Source: an uncultured Xanthobacteraceae bacterium (lineage in GTDB: Bacteria; Pseudomonadota; Alphaproteobacteria; Rhizobiales; Xanthobacteraceae). Taken from it: 6,644 nt of DNA. The notes below the pieces were generated by a model, which saw only the letters and a program-made list of their open reading frames with translations, searched no databases and was not told the DNA's origin. Position numbers and translations under genes: made by a program. Location: NCBI GenBank assembly GCA_955652195.1, contig CATPBC010000188.1, positions 1-6,644 on the forward strand, given 5' to 3'. Shown here one piece after another: positions 5,979 through 6,644 of the stretch; position 1 is the first letter of the stretch, and the number at the start of each line of letters is the position of its first letter.

Positions 5979-6503
5979 ATGACCGGCCCCACCTCGCCAA
6001 CCGGCCAGCGTATTGCGCTATTTGCCGGATCGTTCGATCCAATCACCAACGGCCATGTCGATGTGGTCGGTAAGGCGGTGCATCTTGCCGATCGGCTGGT
6101 GATTGCGGTCGGCGTTCATCCCGGCAAGACGCCGTTATTCTCGGCCGACGACAGGCTGGCGATGATTGCTGAAGCCTGCGCGCCGCTGGCGCGCGCCGCC
6201 GGCTGCGAATTGTCCTGCATTACATTCGCCGAACTCGTGGTCGACGCGGCGCGGCGCGCCGGCGCAACGATGCTCGTCCGCGGGGTGCGCGATGCGACCG
6301 ACTTCGATTACGAAATGCAGATGGCCGGCATGAACGCGGTGATGGCGCCGCAAATACAAACGGTGTTTTTGCCTGCAGCTTCAGCGGTCCGCCCAATCAC
6401 GGCCACTTTGGTCCGGCAGATTGCCAGCATGGGTGGCGACGTTTCGGGCTTTGTGCCGGCGCCAGTCGCGGCGCGGCTGAAGAAAAAGTTCGTCAAGATC
6501 TAA
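5979..6503 (+). CDS. coaD: Phosphopantetheine adenylyltransferase CoaD
   Basis: CoaD joins 4'-phosphopantetheine and ATP to dephospho-CoA and pyrophosphate, the penultimate step of coenzyme A synthesis in the cytoplasm. The 174 residues are near the usual 160-170. Nucleotidyltransferase motifs are complete: [14 protein letters not shown] at 17-30 with the TNGH signature (T23, H26), HPGKTPLF at 47-54, [21 protein letters not shown] at 99-119 with R101 at the conserved arginine, and [21 protein letters not shown], the variant of the usual ISSSLVRE motif known from alphaproteobacteria. The ATG at 5979 gives a short nine-residue lead before the first strand; there is no clear ribosome binding site. 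A secreted peptidyl-prolyl isomerase gene follows after 49 bases on the same strand, a pairing familiar in Bradyrhizobium-like genomes. Confidence 0.96.
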   Translation: MTGPTSPTGQRIALFAGSFDPITNGHVDVVGKAVHLADRLVIAVGVHPGKTPLFSADDRLAMIAEACAPLARAAGCELSCITFAELVVDAARRAGATMLVRGVRDATDFDYEMQMAGMNAVMAPQIQTVFLPAASAVRPITATLVRQIASMGGDVSGFVPAPVAARLKKKFVKI

Positions 6504-6552
6504 CCTCACCAATCCAACCTCAGGAATCAGGGCCTCACCGCCGGGAGATGAC

Positions 6553-6644
6553 ATGACCCGTGTTCTTGCCGTACTGTTCGCCATCATGTGTGCCGCTTCA
6601 GCCTCCGCTCAGCCTTTGCCGGCCGGGCTCGATCCGCAAAACAC
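6553..6644 (+). CDS. Secreted peptidyl-prolyl cis-trans isomerase (cyclophilin type), N-terminal fragment
   Basis: Only the first 30 codons are in the window. The ATG at 6553 has a good ribosome binding site, GGGAG at 6543-6547, with a 5-base spacer. The fragment begins with a clear signal peptide (MTRVLAVLFAIMCAASASA), with probable cleavage before QPLPAGLDPQNT. This start, together with its place directly downstream of coaD, matches exported cyclophilin-type isomerases of Bradyrhizobium and Rhodopseudomonas relatives, which aid protein folding in the periplasm. No catalytic part is visible, so the product name rests on context and on the resemblance of the mature N-terminus; the existence of an exported protein is much surer. 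Confidence 0.65.
   Translation, partial: MTRVLAVLFAIMCAASASAQPLPAGLDPQN

Noticed and set aside
1..6644. CRISPR arrays, tRNA or rRNA genes, insertion sequences, phage attachment sites
   Set aside because: I saw no regularly spaced repeats, tRNA-like cloverleaf, transposase or integrase motif, or terminal inverted repeats at the edges of the accessory segment.

Overview
The window looks like part of the chromosome of a GC-rich alphaproteobacterium, most likely of the order Hyphomicrobiales (Rhizobiales) near the Bradyrhizobium / Rhodopseudomonas / Xanthobacteraceae group. This is inferred from the gene order trpG-trpD-trpC-moaC-moeA, from coaD followed by a secreted cyclophilin-type isomerase, from a Bug-type solute-binding protein, and from GC-rich codon use with GTG starts. 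No ribosomal RNA or other species-level marker is present, so the placement is approximate.

Left half (1-3475, minus strand): a tightly packed operon reads leftward as trpG, trpD, trpC, moaC, moeA, with moeA running off the left edge. The first three encode anthranilate synthase glutaminase, anthranilate phosphoribosyltransferase and indole-3-glycerol-phosphate synthase. moaC and moeA serve molybdenum cofactor synthesis. trpG/trpD and trpD/trpC overlap by 4 and 8 bases; the trpC/moaC and moaC/moeA gaps are 9 and 4 bases. trpE is not upstream of trpG in this window.

Middle (3476-5416): a short spacer carries a palindrome-rich promoter region, followed by a plus-strand VapB-VapC type toxin-antitoxin pair (RHH antitoxin and PIN-domain RNase) of lower GC than the flanks. 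Convergent to it lies an orphan, minus-strand, periplasmic Bug/TctC-type binding protein with no permease genes beside it. A perfect 9-bp hairpin lies between that gene and the next one.

Right part (5417-6644): a small exported protein with a cysteine pair (minus strand), a 283-base intergenic region without a recognisable gene, then plus-strand coaD (phosphopantetheine adenylyltransferase) and the first 30 codons of a secreted peptidyl-prolyl isomerase.

Overall, two housekeeping blocks (trp/Moco on the minus strand, coaD/ppi on the plus strand) are joined by a short accessory segment containing vapBC, the binding protein and the small exported protein. I found no sign of a large undescribed system. 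The most informative spots are the vapBC operator, the trpG upstream palindrome and the block junction.
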